The notes below the pieces were generated by a model that was given only the letters and a program-made list of their open reading frames with translations, was not told the origin of the DNA and searched no databases. DNA of 64,000 nucleotides, from the NCBI GenBank assembly GCA_038503075.1, contig JBCAML010000001.1:2356001-2420000 (forward strand), given 5' to 3'. This DNA comes from Gyromitra esculenta (taxonomy: Eukaryota > Ascomycota > Pezizomycetes > Pezizales > Discinaceae). The position numbers were made by a program, and so were the translations under genes. Positions 48,801 through 60,894 of the stretch are shown one piece after another. Each line of letters opens with the position of its first letter. The first letter of the stretch is position 1.

Positions 48801-51473
48801 TCAACCGTCACTACTGTGATCCTTCCTTCTACTCCGCCAGCTCTTAACTTTCTTAAAGAAGCTCGAGGGGCGACGCTCAACTGTGTTGGTAACCACAACA
48901 TTTGTTGGTCCACAGCATCCTTTTGTGCACGAGTGATCACTCGAATCTCCAAGATCTGGAGGGGAGGACCTTGGCCTATCCAAAACGGCCGGCTCAGTTG
49001 GTTTCTGTGCTGACAAGTGCTCCGAGGAGTGCTGATAGGTTGGCCTCTTTTCGCCTGAGGGTTTAAGTGCGTTACCGTTCGCTTGCTTCGGCTGCGTTAC
49101 AACGACCTTAACTTTTGGCTGGTCGCCCGAATCAATCCGGGATGATACATGAGTATGGACATGATGGTCTGATTCCATTAGAACAGGCCCCAGCACAGAT
49201 TGCTGATGCGTAGTTGAGTTGTTCCTTGGCTTTTCAAAATCTGTAGAATTTCCGTTCCTATTGGCATTTTCTTGTGAACCTTGCGCATTAGCAACAAGAA
49301 AGGGTTTAGATGCATTCCCATCTATCCTGCTGTCTGGTTGTGGGCTAAATTGGTCGATCTTCGCTTGCCACATAGATTTGTTCTCTTTCAATACCTTCAC
49401 GCTGAATTGCATTTCTGGCAGAACGTCAGACAGCTGTTGGAATAAAGGTACCGCGAAAAGGCTCATGAATCCCACTTGTGACCTTGCGAGTGCAAGCACA
49501 GACCCGGTGACTGGTGGAACAACGAGGGATGTGGGTATTTTGAGATCAACCTCCATGGAGGCTTGTCTGGAGAACTCATCAATCAAGATGGTAGCCCACT
49601 GTGCAGAACATTCGTGGACCCGAGCCTTTGAACTGTTAACATAGCAGAACACAGCTAGGAATAAAAATATTTGCTCACCACGTTGCTGATATCTGCACAT
49701 TTGATCAGAAGAGCACAGATCAGGGTCTTGTGTTCGCTAATAACTTTATGATCCCAAGAACCCGACCCACCATCTTCCTCGAACTTTTTCTTCATTTTCT
49801 CTAGCTTCCCCATATATTCGAAATGAAGACCCATATCTGTCGCTAATATCATGTCAATCATCGCCTTCCTCATGTCAAGACACTTTGGCCAATATTTTCT
49901 CAAGACCTGCGAGAAAGCAGCGCAATGGAAAGATTCCAGTACAGAGCGGTCGTTATAAACCTGTGCGAGTGGAGCCTTAAGTGTGACCAAAAACGCATTA
50001 TTAACACCAGGATGGCCTGCATCATGACCAACGGCAACTACAAGTAGGGTGAGAGCATCCAATGGTGTAAGAATATTACTCAGCGTTCTTTGAGGCCCTC
50101 GAATAACTGGACCATCACCATAGTGGAATGTTGGAAGAGCTTCAAGTCGTAGTAGAAAGTAGAATACAGCTTGAAGGACGTCTACGACGTGCCTAAAGTT
50201 GTGGTAGGGGACCTTCGGATTGTACGCAGCCCGACTCGCAGTCAAGAAGTCCATAATTTTATCTGGACGGGCGATTAGAGGCTAGACTCGCATACAGCGA
50301 AGAGAAATAACATACCTGAAGGGAGTCGAAATTCCTCAACCTCAGGCATCTGCAGGGCGTGTTCAAGCATCAACAGAGCGCAATAGACAAGCTCCTCATC
50401 TGAGAAATCATGCGCTGAAAAGCACCAACTGCCGATGGATCTTTTGATCATTTCCATACGGCCGGAAGGTATTACTGGCTGACTAGGCAAGGTGAGCTAG
50501 CGATCGAAGGTCATATAAAACTTAAAGAACATACTTTCCACGGTGAACGAACACCGTCTTTTTTGGTTTACAAATGTCCATCATTAGCTCCGATACCCTA
50601 GTAATGATTAGTGAACTAATTCTTGCAAAAAAAAAATCTCTAGATTGGACAAACATCTTCTCCCTCAAATAAGCATATTCAGTTGCTTCCCGTGCAGGCT
50701 TTTGCTCGTCGACACGCTCGTCGACACCAACCCAGGAAACCTTTCTTGATTTTTGTACAGCCCTTCTAGCGCGATGACAATGCAGATATAGTGATTTGGC
50801 CTTATCTTTCGGTATTGGGCTTATCAAAACATCTATAGCTCCACAGTCGATGCACTCCAATTCTCGTCCCTCAAAGACCTGTTGCTTCTCGTTGTTCCAA
50901 AACGGCAGCCCATTCGACAACCCGTCGATAACCGAGCCGTCACGATTGGTTAAGAATGCTACGGGAACAACTAGGCCTGACATGCGTCTGTTATCAACCT
51001 CGATGCATATGAACTTAAGCAAAGGAAGACCATAAAGCATATCAACAGGACCAGCAGCCACTCCTGAGTCATGCCTTCCTTCGTGGCTCATTTCTTCCCC
51101 AGGTTGGGGTTCCCATGGAATATCCAGTAGAACCAAGGTGGGTGTTGGATCGTTCTTGTCTAGGTCGGAAAGTAGTGATATGCATGAGGGACCGGAAATG
51201 CAAATGGAGACTAGGATGAAGAATCAGCAAAAACAGTTTCCTTCAGATAAAAGTGCTTCACTGGCGAGTCATACCAGAACTAGAGATCGAGAGCAAGCAC
51301 TGTAAATTCTGAATCACCTCCTCGTGTTCTTCCTGAATACCATCGCTTCCATCATAAGACTCTGGCCCTGAGGAAATTGGTGATGGTAAAAAATCATCTC
51401 GATGCTGTACCCTATCCTGTCGGGCCCGACGATCAACATAGACGATATTATACTCCGTTGGGTACATGATCAT
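48801..51473 (-). CDS. Class I 3',5'-cyclic-nucleotide phosphodiesterase with receiver-like N-terminal domain
   Basis: This hydrolyses cAMP and so limits PKA signalling. The six exons are 51473-51275, 51210-50655, 50597-50535, 50482-50316, 50262-49679 and 49625-48801, with introns of 52-64 nt; the product is 797 residues. The PDE catalytic domain (about 275-610) shows YHNFRH (349-353), HDAGH (408-412) and KCADISNV with Asp519, the metal-binding set. The N terminus has receiver-domain features: NIVYVDRR, VSICIS, LVLLDIP with Asp96 at the phosphoacceptor position, VPVAFLTN, and GAIDVLISPIP where a receiver has Lys-Pro. The last 200 residues are low-complexity and end in a basic stretch. The acceptor before exon 6 (CAAAG) is weak but keeps frame and family alignment. 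It is comparable to fungal high-affinity PDEs. Confidence 0.93.
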
Positions 51474-52334
51474 GGTGGGGGTGCGACACAGAGAAACGAC
51501 CGCTGGCGCGGTTGACGGCCGAAACTAATGCCTAACTGGCCACCTTTATCCGTCTATAGAGTGCCTCGGAGCACACGACAGAACAGCTACAAGGTTTGGT
51601 AGCAGCAATGGACCGATGTTAAGGTGGTGGGAAAGGAACGGATGTCGCACCGAGCGACAGAGAAGGAACGGGATCAGTAAGAGAGCGGCCGCAGCGATAG
51701 ACACACTCAAGGTAGGAAGGTGTAGGTGGTAGCGGATGAGGTGATGAGTAGGAGGAGCAGGAGGGGAAGCAACAGGGCGAAGTCGAAGCAGGAAAGGGAC
51801 GGATGGTAAAGGATCTAATGCAGCAAAGAGAGCTGGCTGGTCGTCAATTGGAGACAGAACAGAAGCGAGACGTTCGTGGTTGTGGGCCCAAGGTCAATGC
51901 GTAACAACGGACGGGCGGCGGATGGAAGACTCGCGAGATTGAAAGACGGTTCCCCAGCAGCAACCTGAACTCAAGACTCGAGAATAGACTAACTGTTCAC
52001 CAGATGGTTCGAGTACTAGTTTGCTAGTTAATAGCAAGGAGGGGATAAGCAATCTGATGTAAATCCCCTTTGAAAACGAAAGCAGTAGTAGTGGCAGCGC
52101 GAGGGTGGTAGCAAGCAAGCAAGCAAGGACAGTCCGTGTGCTGTGGGCGGATGTTGAAAGTCGTGTGGGTTTGCAGCGGACAGCACAAGCAAGGACGATC
52201 GGGGGAAGAGGCGGCAGTGTAGTCGGTGTGTGGGTGTGTCGGTGCGAGTTCACATAGGGGGAATAGAAGAATGGATGGAAGGATCAGAAGGGAGGGAAGT
52301 GGAGCAGGAACAGGGGGAGGACGCTTGCTGTGTG

Positions 52335-52356
52335 GTGATGATGATGATGATGATGT
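52335..52356. repeat. GAT microsatellite
   Basis: About seven copies of a GAT/ATG trinucleotide lie some 860 bases upstream of the phosphodiesterase start codon. No coding role is seen. Confidence 0.8.
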
Positions 52357-55300
52357 GGTTGGCCGAGTAGGCTGGCTCTGGGTAGGGGACAGCGTGAGTG
52401 TGAAATGGAAGATCGCGAAAACTTCTGGAAGCCCGGAAAGAGACTTGGTGGTGTTGCGAACCAGAAGCTTATGCACGTCTCCACCACTTGCCCCCGATCA
52501 ACGGCGAACGGCCAGAGATCTTGACAGCGGCCAACGACAACGACAACGACAACAACTGCGGCGACGATGACACGATAGGACGATGATGGGAATGGTAAAC
52601 GAAAAAATCGCCTTCTTCTGTTTCGTTCCTCTATTCTTGCTGCTTCGCTGACATCCACAGCGAGTATCTCTGCGTGAAAACGATTTACTCCTCCCCCTCA
52701 GACTGAGATAAAGTTCTCTAACTTTAAAACTCGGTCTCACTCACCACAACACAGCAATGGCGAAGACAACCCACAACTACAGAAGCAAGTAAGTCGCCTA
52801 ACTTATCCATCCTACTGCCACTTTCATCCAAAGGTTACGGGCACCCGCTTCCCTGTCTCTTATATTGTCCAATCAGCGCCCAGGCCGTTTAGCAACTTGT
52901 GACATCCCAGCTGCGGCGCCAATCGCTCACAAAAACAAGAGATGCAGGTTCCTGCATGCCCCGTCAACTCAAGCCAATGGTTCACGATTATGATGGGCGG
53001 CCTGTGACCACCAGCCGCGCCTCAGCGAGCGAAAATCTTGTTCCCTGTACTCTGCAAAAGTACTGGTCAAATCTTCGACTCGCTGGGGATGGTCTTGATT
53101 CTTATTCGCAAACGTAAAGAAAGGGACAAACAGAAGCTTAGGAGAGAAAATCGGAAATCGGAAAGATCAAATTAGGTATTATTTCTCCACGTCTGGGAAA
53201 TGAAAAAATTTGTTTTTATATTTCCTCATGATGCAACCTTCGGCCCATCTCCACGTTAAGAAGCTCTTCATCCGCTTCCCTGTTCAGCGCCTCCACAGAT
53301 TTCAATTTACCCAAAAAAAAAAAAAAGGTCTCCTTCCATCCCTTCGTGACGTACTCCATAGTACCCACCCGGCTGTGACTACCCGTTATCTCGAAGTACC
53401 CCTTTATAGAAGGCTTCTAGAATAGCGCCCCTGGGCGCCTTCAACTCCCCGGATCCAAGACATTGAACTGCTTATCCCAAACAGACAAAGTCAAATATCC
53501 GCGGGCATCGGTGGCTACGGGGTGGGCTGATTGAACCTCTATTGGGATTGCAATTTTTTTGGAGCCCTCCCTGTGGGAACCACCGGAGCTTATTATACCT
53601 TCTAGAACTTAGGGTTGAATTGATTTTTAACTTGATGTCAAGATAATTATGGTGGACCAGTAATCAAATCTCCGAGTTTTATCTCGCATTTTACTGCCAC
53701 TTCGCTAAACTTAACTTACCATCCAATCGATAGTTATCGTACTCCTTCCTTTCCGAGAGGATTTTGTTTTTGTCCTTACCCTTGCGAGGGGGTGTACTTC
53801 CGCGCCCGGGGGCAGGGCTTGTTTCGCTCGCGCTCCCGCCGTTGATTCTTGATGCTCCATTCACGATCTACGCGGTACAAATCTTCCCAAGGTTCGTTAG
53901 CGCAGTTTGTGCTTTGCTTTACCGTAGCTAACCCGGTCATTGTTTTTTCGGCGACTCCGAGATCCCAGATGTTTTGTCGTGAGGTTTGGGTCCCTCTTCC
54001 CCCCAAAATCTCAGCGTCCCAAAATTCAGGCTGAGATTGTTTCTAAACTTTTACCCGTTAACAAGGCCAAAGAAGGAATAAGCCGGCGAAAATGCACCGT
54101 TCGCCCCTCTTTGATGATCCAAAGCACATACGTAAGTCGATCTACTTTAATAGATCTCCCAGAGAAAACATAAATAAGCATATGAGCCGCCAAATGACAC
54201 CACCCGTGTCTATGTACATGATACGTACAGCATTGAAAGTGACGTACATATATGTACCCAAGCACATCTCACATATAATCCGCATCGAGACTCAGTTGTT
54301 CCTGAGACTACACTCGGAAGATGCTGGCATATATGTACTAGTATGTATGTGCGGCTGCCCCAGATGCCCACAAAATATGATCATCGGTCCGTGTCCCCGC
54401 CAATCTGGACGGGAATCTCGACGTACTTTTCACCGAGCCTGGAACGGGGAAACAAAACCGCATACGGTAATTTATCAGGTGGAGAACCAAAACGCAATAT
54501 CGCAGGCTAATCAGCTGTCAGATCTGTCAGATGTGAGTACATAAGAGTTGATGTATATTTTCTGCTAGGTGTTCCCGAACCAATTCTACAGACATCCTGG
54601 ATTTTGATGCTTGATGTGAACGCACGGCGCTCATGCACTATGGAGCATTTGTAGTTGGTCTTCGGAAACACCCGTAGGTCAGCAGAGTCACGGAACCAGC
54701 AACCCGGCTCTGTTGCTGTCTTGGATTCCTACAAACCTTTTTGGCACGAATTTTCCTCGGAGCACGGCGTCTAGTAGACCGATGCTCCTTAAATATTGGA
54801 GTGGGGCGCAGGTATATCCGTTCCGCTTTGTCTCGTCTTTATCCTTCTTCATCCCCCATCTTGCATTTTGACTTTCTTTTTATTGTTGTATTTCTTTTCC
54901 CCCATTTGAAGGCGCCGCCACCGCATTATTTACTACTCCGAACTGGAACTCAGGCCTAAACTTAGGAATCTGGAATTGTCTAGAATGGAGAATAAAAAGC
55001 CAAATCACGCCTCGTTACCCAAATTCGGAAAGTTTCTGTCGCTCGGCTAGAGGAAATTTTCTCCAATTAATACGAGCTATGCCTAAAACCGCACAGCGGA
55101 TTCTAGCCAATCCAAAAGGATAAGACCATCATCATACTTGGTGACTTGAATAAACAGTCTGTATCATAACCACTAGCTGGACGGGATTTTTAGCTGCTAA
55201 ACGAATGAGTTAAACCGGAATCGGACATCGCCGGTTTATAATCCCTGCGTGACTTCATAAAATATGATAGTGACGGTAAGGATAAGGGAGACGCATCATC

Positions 55301-58300
55301 ATCGTGACAAACATCGAACTAGAGATGATTGTCAACAAAAAATATCGCCTTCACCACAAGATGAATATGAGCAATTATTGGAGATCTCCAACACTGGAAA
55401 GAAGCAAACAAAGCTTAAACAGTAAGCAATGATCAAACCTGGATCGTGATAGATTGCGAAAAGCAAGACATAATCCAAGACTTTTACGTCACGTTACTGT
55501 GTTACCAAGACCCACCTGAATATAGAGCGGTCAGTAAACATTGCACCTCGAATGCTTGAAGAGGACGGTTGAGGCTCGTAAATAAGGATGCTCATATCTC
55601 CCTACTCCTGCATCTACTCAATCCAATACACACACACTCAACTGCCGTCCATGCCCTCCCCACAGTCCACATGGTCAAAAAAGCTACTCTATGTATGCAT
55701 GCGACCGTCGGGCATGTTACCTTCTTGGGATTTCTTCAAAAATACCTGTTTTCGGTATATAGTGGTTTCTTAGGGCAAAGCCGTCTATAGCGACTTAGCT
55801 TCCGTTCTTTCAAGTATTTCATCTTAGTGCAGTGCCGAGGAGACTCTTGAGGTGAGTTTTATCGTCAATGCTCAAACCCTTGACAGCCCGAGATTCGGGT
55901 CCGGAAGCCGTCTCAAAAATTGGGGCATTTCAGTTGGTTACCTAGAGTACAATTACTATTTTGTGTCTGTATCAACAAAGGATTGCCCTGATAATTTCAA
56001 CTGCAGGTTGGACAAAAGATATATCTGCTACCTGCAACCCGTCTCTTAGAACTTTACAGTCGCACAGTCGATCACTGGCCCTGGTCCAGCGCAATTTGCT
56101 GCCTTCTTGACATGCATCGGTACCCCGGATTGTAGATTTTATTTAGTTCATTCGAGTTTTAATCGGGTTAGGGGATGATTCAGAACGTTAAGATATCGCA
56201 CAAGGATTTGTTATGAACACTGGGCTTTGACATCCACGACTTTTTCCAGTTATTGCTATAGCCTCGTATAGATTATCTGCCTCGGCTCCCGCTTTGGTTT
56301 AAACAGATAGACGTGGGCACAACAGCATATATATCCAAAGATACATATATTCCTGGATCTGTGTCTTAAGGCAATGGGGATATTCAACATCTTTCTAGTG
56401 AACCAATTACAATAAGAATTAGGCATCTTAAATTCCAAGTCTGATGACCGGATGAAGCTTGAAGCAATCGCTAGGCACTGTTTTCGACTTCTGTTTTTGT
56501 CCATAATACTTAAGAACTGGCCCTAGTTCGCTGCTAACCACTACTAACGAATTATCAATTAACGAATGCTTAGACGACAGTGCTATGCATGCTGATTTCG
56601 ATATTGGGTGTTTATTTTATTTACACCTCATAACCACCACAAACCATCCTCCAAAGGAAACCCGGCTTGGGAGCCTTTATGGTATTGTTGGCTGATATTC
56701 CTACGTTTAGCTAAAATCTCAATCTGCTTTAAGTGTTGGAACAAGCCTCGCTATTATTGCGATATAATTGTGCAGCCTAAATCTAATAGATACTCTATAT
56801 AGTTATATAAAACCAGCCGCGAGCGTAACGCTGCCCATCGATAGAGATTCTCAACAGATTAACGCTTTTAGAGCTTAACTAGCTCTTCTGTATCTGGGTC
56901 GCAGTGCCGCCCCGAAACTAAGGCGCCTCGCATATCGTCTCTCACTTGCTCACCGTTGAGTCCCAGAAATATTTTTTTGTATTCATCGATATAGGAAGAA
57001 ATTGATGGAACCTAGCGTATGGTTTTTAAGGAATAAAGTCTACTTTGTGGTTTTGGGGGGGATACGGAGGGATGGTTAGATATATCATGCCCATTCATAA
57101 CGTAAAAAGTTTCCCAGGGTTACCCAGTAGTATTAAGGCTTATTTACCGCCTCAATTGTATCCCTATTAGAAGGGTAAACTGGATACTTTTTCGCTGTAA
57201 GTACTGTAAAAATTGGGAAGATCCCAACATGGCTAGGCTCTTCCTTTGGTGGATGCGGATTATTCCGCATAATTATAATGCCCATATACATGTAACCTAG
57301 CAGGAAGATGAAAGCCTGATGAGATGAGCTCTAACTGCATGGTACGTTATGCACTCTACTCTACAAGGTTATTTAGCGCCGCAGCTGATCTGGCGACTAA
57401 ATTTCTGGGCAAATGGTTAGCGCGATGCAACCTCCAGCGTTTGCACGACGAAGCCAGCACCTAGATAAATCGACCCAAGATTAATGAGTACCTTTCTTGG
57501 ATATGCTAGCGATCCGTAGGAGTTGAGTGAATATCCCAAGTACTCAGAGACCAGGAAATCTATCGGTTCTAGGTACACGAACACTTCGTATACCTACGGC
57601 TCGTTTATCTGGGATCATTCGTGTGTGTGGCAAGTTCCGAGGAAGTACACATACTAGCTCAGTCTTGTACTACCTGAAAGAATAACAACCTAGTACACAT
57701 TTTATATAGTTGGTGAAATATATTAGATACATGTAGCCTAGTAAATATTTGTGATTATTGTGTGTGCGCCACATGGGGGTCCAGATACTACGCCTCTGTG
57801 CGGCGCTCAAATCATTACCGTGCCGGACCCACATTTTTGTCTCTCATCCTACGCCTAGCTGGTTAGCGGTCCAACCCCAGGGCGAGCCGCCCTTGACCCA
57901 ACATACATACCTTCACGATAACGGCCCGCGGAGTATGGAGTCTGCCTTGAGGATCTTGATCGATAAATTCCGGGACATAGGAATTAGCTAAAGTATTAGC
58001 CTTGTATTCAGTAAAAACCGGGGTCTTTTCACGACCCGCCGCTCCTCAGAAGTGGAGACATCCTCTAAGTTCTTGGAGTCTCGGCACTTCAAGGGAGGCT
58101 AAGCAGCCATTTCTTTAGGGGCTTCCATTGTTTCATAAAACCGCAGGGAATACGTCGGCAAGTTCCGCTATCGACTAGCTACCTAACAAATGGACTATGT
58201 ATTCAGCCTGCGAACCTCACCCACACTCTTTTGGCCCTAAGTTAGAAGTCGTAATAGAGCCTGAAGGTATATCTGGAGGACGTCTAGACACTCAATAAGG

Positions 58301-58528
58301 AGTTCTGAGTTCGTTGTATGAAAGTCTTTTATAACTAATGTCGATATCGAAGAATCTGATCTTACGCCTAGATATTAGGTTTAATGATAAGCTCACCCGT
58401 GAAGGTACATAACCTCACTACCGTGGTTAATGCACTGGTTTTGAGGTCTACGGTGGATACGAGAACAGTCATAAAATCCGAATTCATGAAATCTCACTCG
58501 GCTGGTCTCACTGAAGCTTGTTGGGTAT

Positions 58529-58560
58529 ATGGATAGATAGATGGATAGATAGATAGATAT
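58529..58560. repeat. GATA tetranucleotide microsatellite
   Basis: An imperfect run of GATA and GGAT units about 30 bases long lies in intergenic sequence. Confidence 0.8.
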
Positions 58561-60007
58561 ATTGTTGGATGTATGGTATATATCTATAGGCTTCCTAGTG
58601 TTTCATCGGAACGTCATCCGTCGGGATACCGATATCGGTTCGGACAATAGTCCCATCTGCTGATGGGGGTTGCTCGGGCCGATCTATTCGGCGCTCAAAG
58701 AACCCCATAAACTTGTTTATATATGACTCCATAGAGATTATAAATATGGGGGGCTCTATACCCGTTCTTCTATTCTATTTTTCTCTTTACTACTTCACTC
58801 GATACCATATACCATATATCTATTCATTATATTCAACAAAGCTGTTGGAAGGAGGAACTGCCATATGTACCCTTGAAATACGGTCTAGGAGTATGTCACA
58901 AGCTAAACCTAATGTGGCACTGAATGTGGCGGAAAAGGTACATTCAAAGAGTTGTCTTGCCACAGATCCCATCAAATTTGTGAGGCTACGTGGCTCGTAT
59001 AGAAAGCGAGACTTGGAGTGGCTCTTTTCGGTATATGTACCATACTGGGCCTAACTTGTGTCTTATTTCGAAGGTACATACGGCAGTTATGTTAGGAAGC
59101 TAATATTTCCAATAAAAGTAATATGACTTATAGGGGAATCATGAGCAGTGGTTTCATATCGAGAAGTTTTCCATGTGTTAAAAGCAGGGAGTCCTTGGAG
59201 GAGAGCGAGTAACTACGTACAGATTTCTGTATTGATGGTTGTGCCCAGAGTTTCTGGTATTTGGAACAGCCTTTTGCTCTTTATAAGTTTAAATATTCTT
59301 TGGTTTTGAGTTTGATTGCACTATACAGTAATAAACGGTAGAGCGATGAGTTAAGGGGCGCTTATGGCTAAGGGAGGTGAATAGTGGATGCAGAGCATTT
59401 GGAACCATTAAAAATGGCAGTTTAAGCAATGATACATACATGGGAATTTTCCATCTTCTGGTATAGTGCTTCTGTCAAGGTTAATTTGTTTATGTACCGG
59501 AAGGGAAACATAATTATCAAACCGGCCAGGAGTTGCAGAGTTAAGAATGTGATAGGAATCGTGAGAAGTGTCTCTGGGGGATGCACAGTTATCTTAGCCC
59601 AGCTGCATTTGGGGTGCAAATACTTTCGTAATACAGTTATAGCTATAGCTAAGTTTCTGACCCACTTGTAAAGCCTGGCATAGCTACATGTAGTCAAGGA
59701 AAAGAAAGATAAAGGGCACTTGTATGAGGTGGTATGTATTATGCAACACTAAAAAATTATGGACATTCTTTCTTGGGTAGCGACGGTTTGTAGTACATTG
59801 TAGTACATAAGAATGTTGTTTTTAGAACTATATACCGCTGTATTTGGTGGATAGGTTTATAAGCTGAACAAAAACGACGTGAAACATTTAAACCAATTGA
59901 ATTGTTGGAGCCTTAGGGCTGGGGTTACCTTCACAGCACTTTCCTATCTGATTGGCCCTCTTCGTTGTCCATATAACACGCACGGTAGAGGATTTATATC
60001 GACGAAA

Positions 60008-60023
60008 CTACATGTACATGTAG
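60008..60023. repeat. 16-bp perfect palindrome with two TACATGTA
   Basis: CTACATGTACATGTAG lies 100 bases from the MITE. It is one of the set described in the findings. Confidence 0.9.
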
Positions 60024-60123
60024 ATATGTTAAGAGAATCACTTTTATTAGCCTCCCCTCCATACGTACCTAGTATTATTCTTTCGATATCCTCCTCCTAG
60101 GATCCTTCTTTGTCATGCATGTA

Positions 60124-60356
60124 CAGTCACGTTCGCAAAATCCTGGCACCCTACAGATCGTTGATAATAAACTAAATAGCTATGAATCGAACTGGAAAAG
60201 AGTAATTCAAAAGGGTAGAAAACTATGGAGATCCTCAGATGCTGAATAACATCTAACTACCTCACATAGCTATCTTCTACAGAAATTACAGCTTCAATCC
60301 GTCGGCAGTCGTGCTTGATAGAGACGAGGGGTGCCAAGACTTTTCGAACGAGACTG
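60124..60356 (-). mobile_element. MITE derived from a Tc1/mariner element
   Basis: This 233-bp element has 28-bp terminal inverted repeats matching at 24 positions (left begins CAGTCACGTTCG; right, read inward, begins CAGTCTCGTTCG) and is flanked by TA at 60122-60123 and 60357-60358. Reading minus from the right repeat, the sequence passes directly into a frame ending SIKHDCRRIEAVISVEDSYVR-stop. This resembles the C terminus of the Tc1 transposase in this window (SRRIEACIADGGG). It therefore looks like an internal deletion that joined the 5' repeat to the very end of the coding sequence. Confidence 0.85.
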
Positions 60357-60894
60357 TACAGTAACTTACGATGAATAAACCTAGATCTAATGTTTTTTCC
60401 AACTCTACCGTATCCAAGGCTATCAAAACAACACACATAACAAGAAATGGGAAAATAACTCATTTATTTAGAACACTCCTCGTCCTCGCTGCCTTCGTGA
60501 AGTTCCCGAATCCCTGCCACCATCCCCCCCACATGCGTCTTATTCGTGAGCCAGCATTATTATCTCTTCCTCTGAAACGAAACGGTTTCTAGACCCTTGG
60601 TCAAGAATGATTGAAAGAAAAGCCACAAGAGTAATCATAAGGCCAAAGGTGATATCAACCAGAAAACAAGTGCTTTTTTGCCACGCTCTCAAAAAAAAAA
60701 AACAGAAAACAAACTCATACAGGAATTCATATCCACAAAAAAATGGAGAGAGCAGGGTAGAACAGAACAGAACAGGAAATCAAGAACTGATGCCCCAGAT
60801 ATATAAAACAACACAGCTGCCTACCAGAGCATACAGAGGAAAGGCAAAATTGAGGAAATGTCTCTCCGAATTAGTTCTCACATCACCCCAGTAT
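60357..60894. other. Intergenic region downstream of VTS1
   Basis: About 540 bases between the MITE and the VTS1 stop, A-rich with homopolymer runs near 60690-60760. It probably contains the VTS1 3' untranslated region. No gene is seen. Confidence 0.6.

Larger units (their letters stand above)
51474..60123. other. Long gene-poor intergenic region
   Basis: This 8.6-kb gap separates the phosphodiesterase promoter from the MITE. The first 1.2 kb is GC-richer with trinucleotide runs and is probably leader and promoter. Beyond about 53 kb the sequence is AT-rich without a codon pattern I trust. TACATGTA sites occur at 57287, 57728, 59685 and 60009-60022, and GTACATATATGTAC at 54244. Confidence 0.5.
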
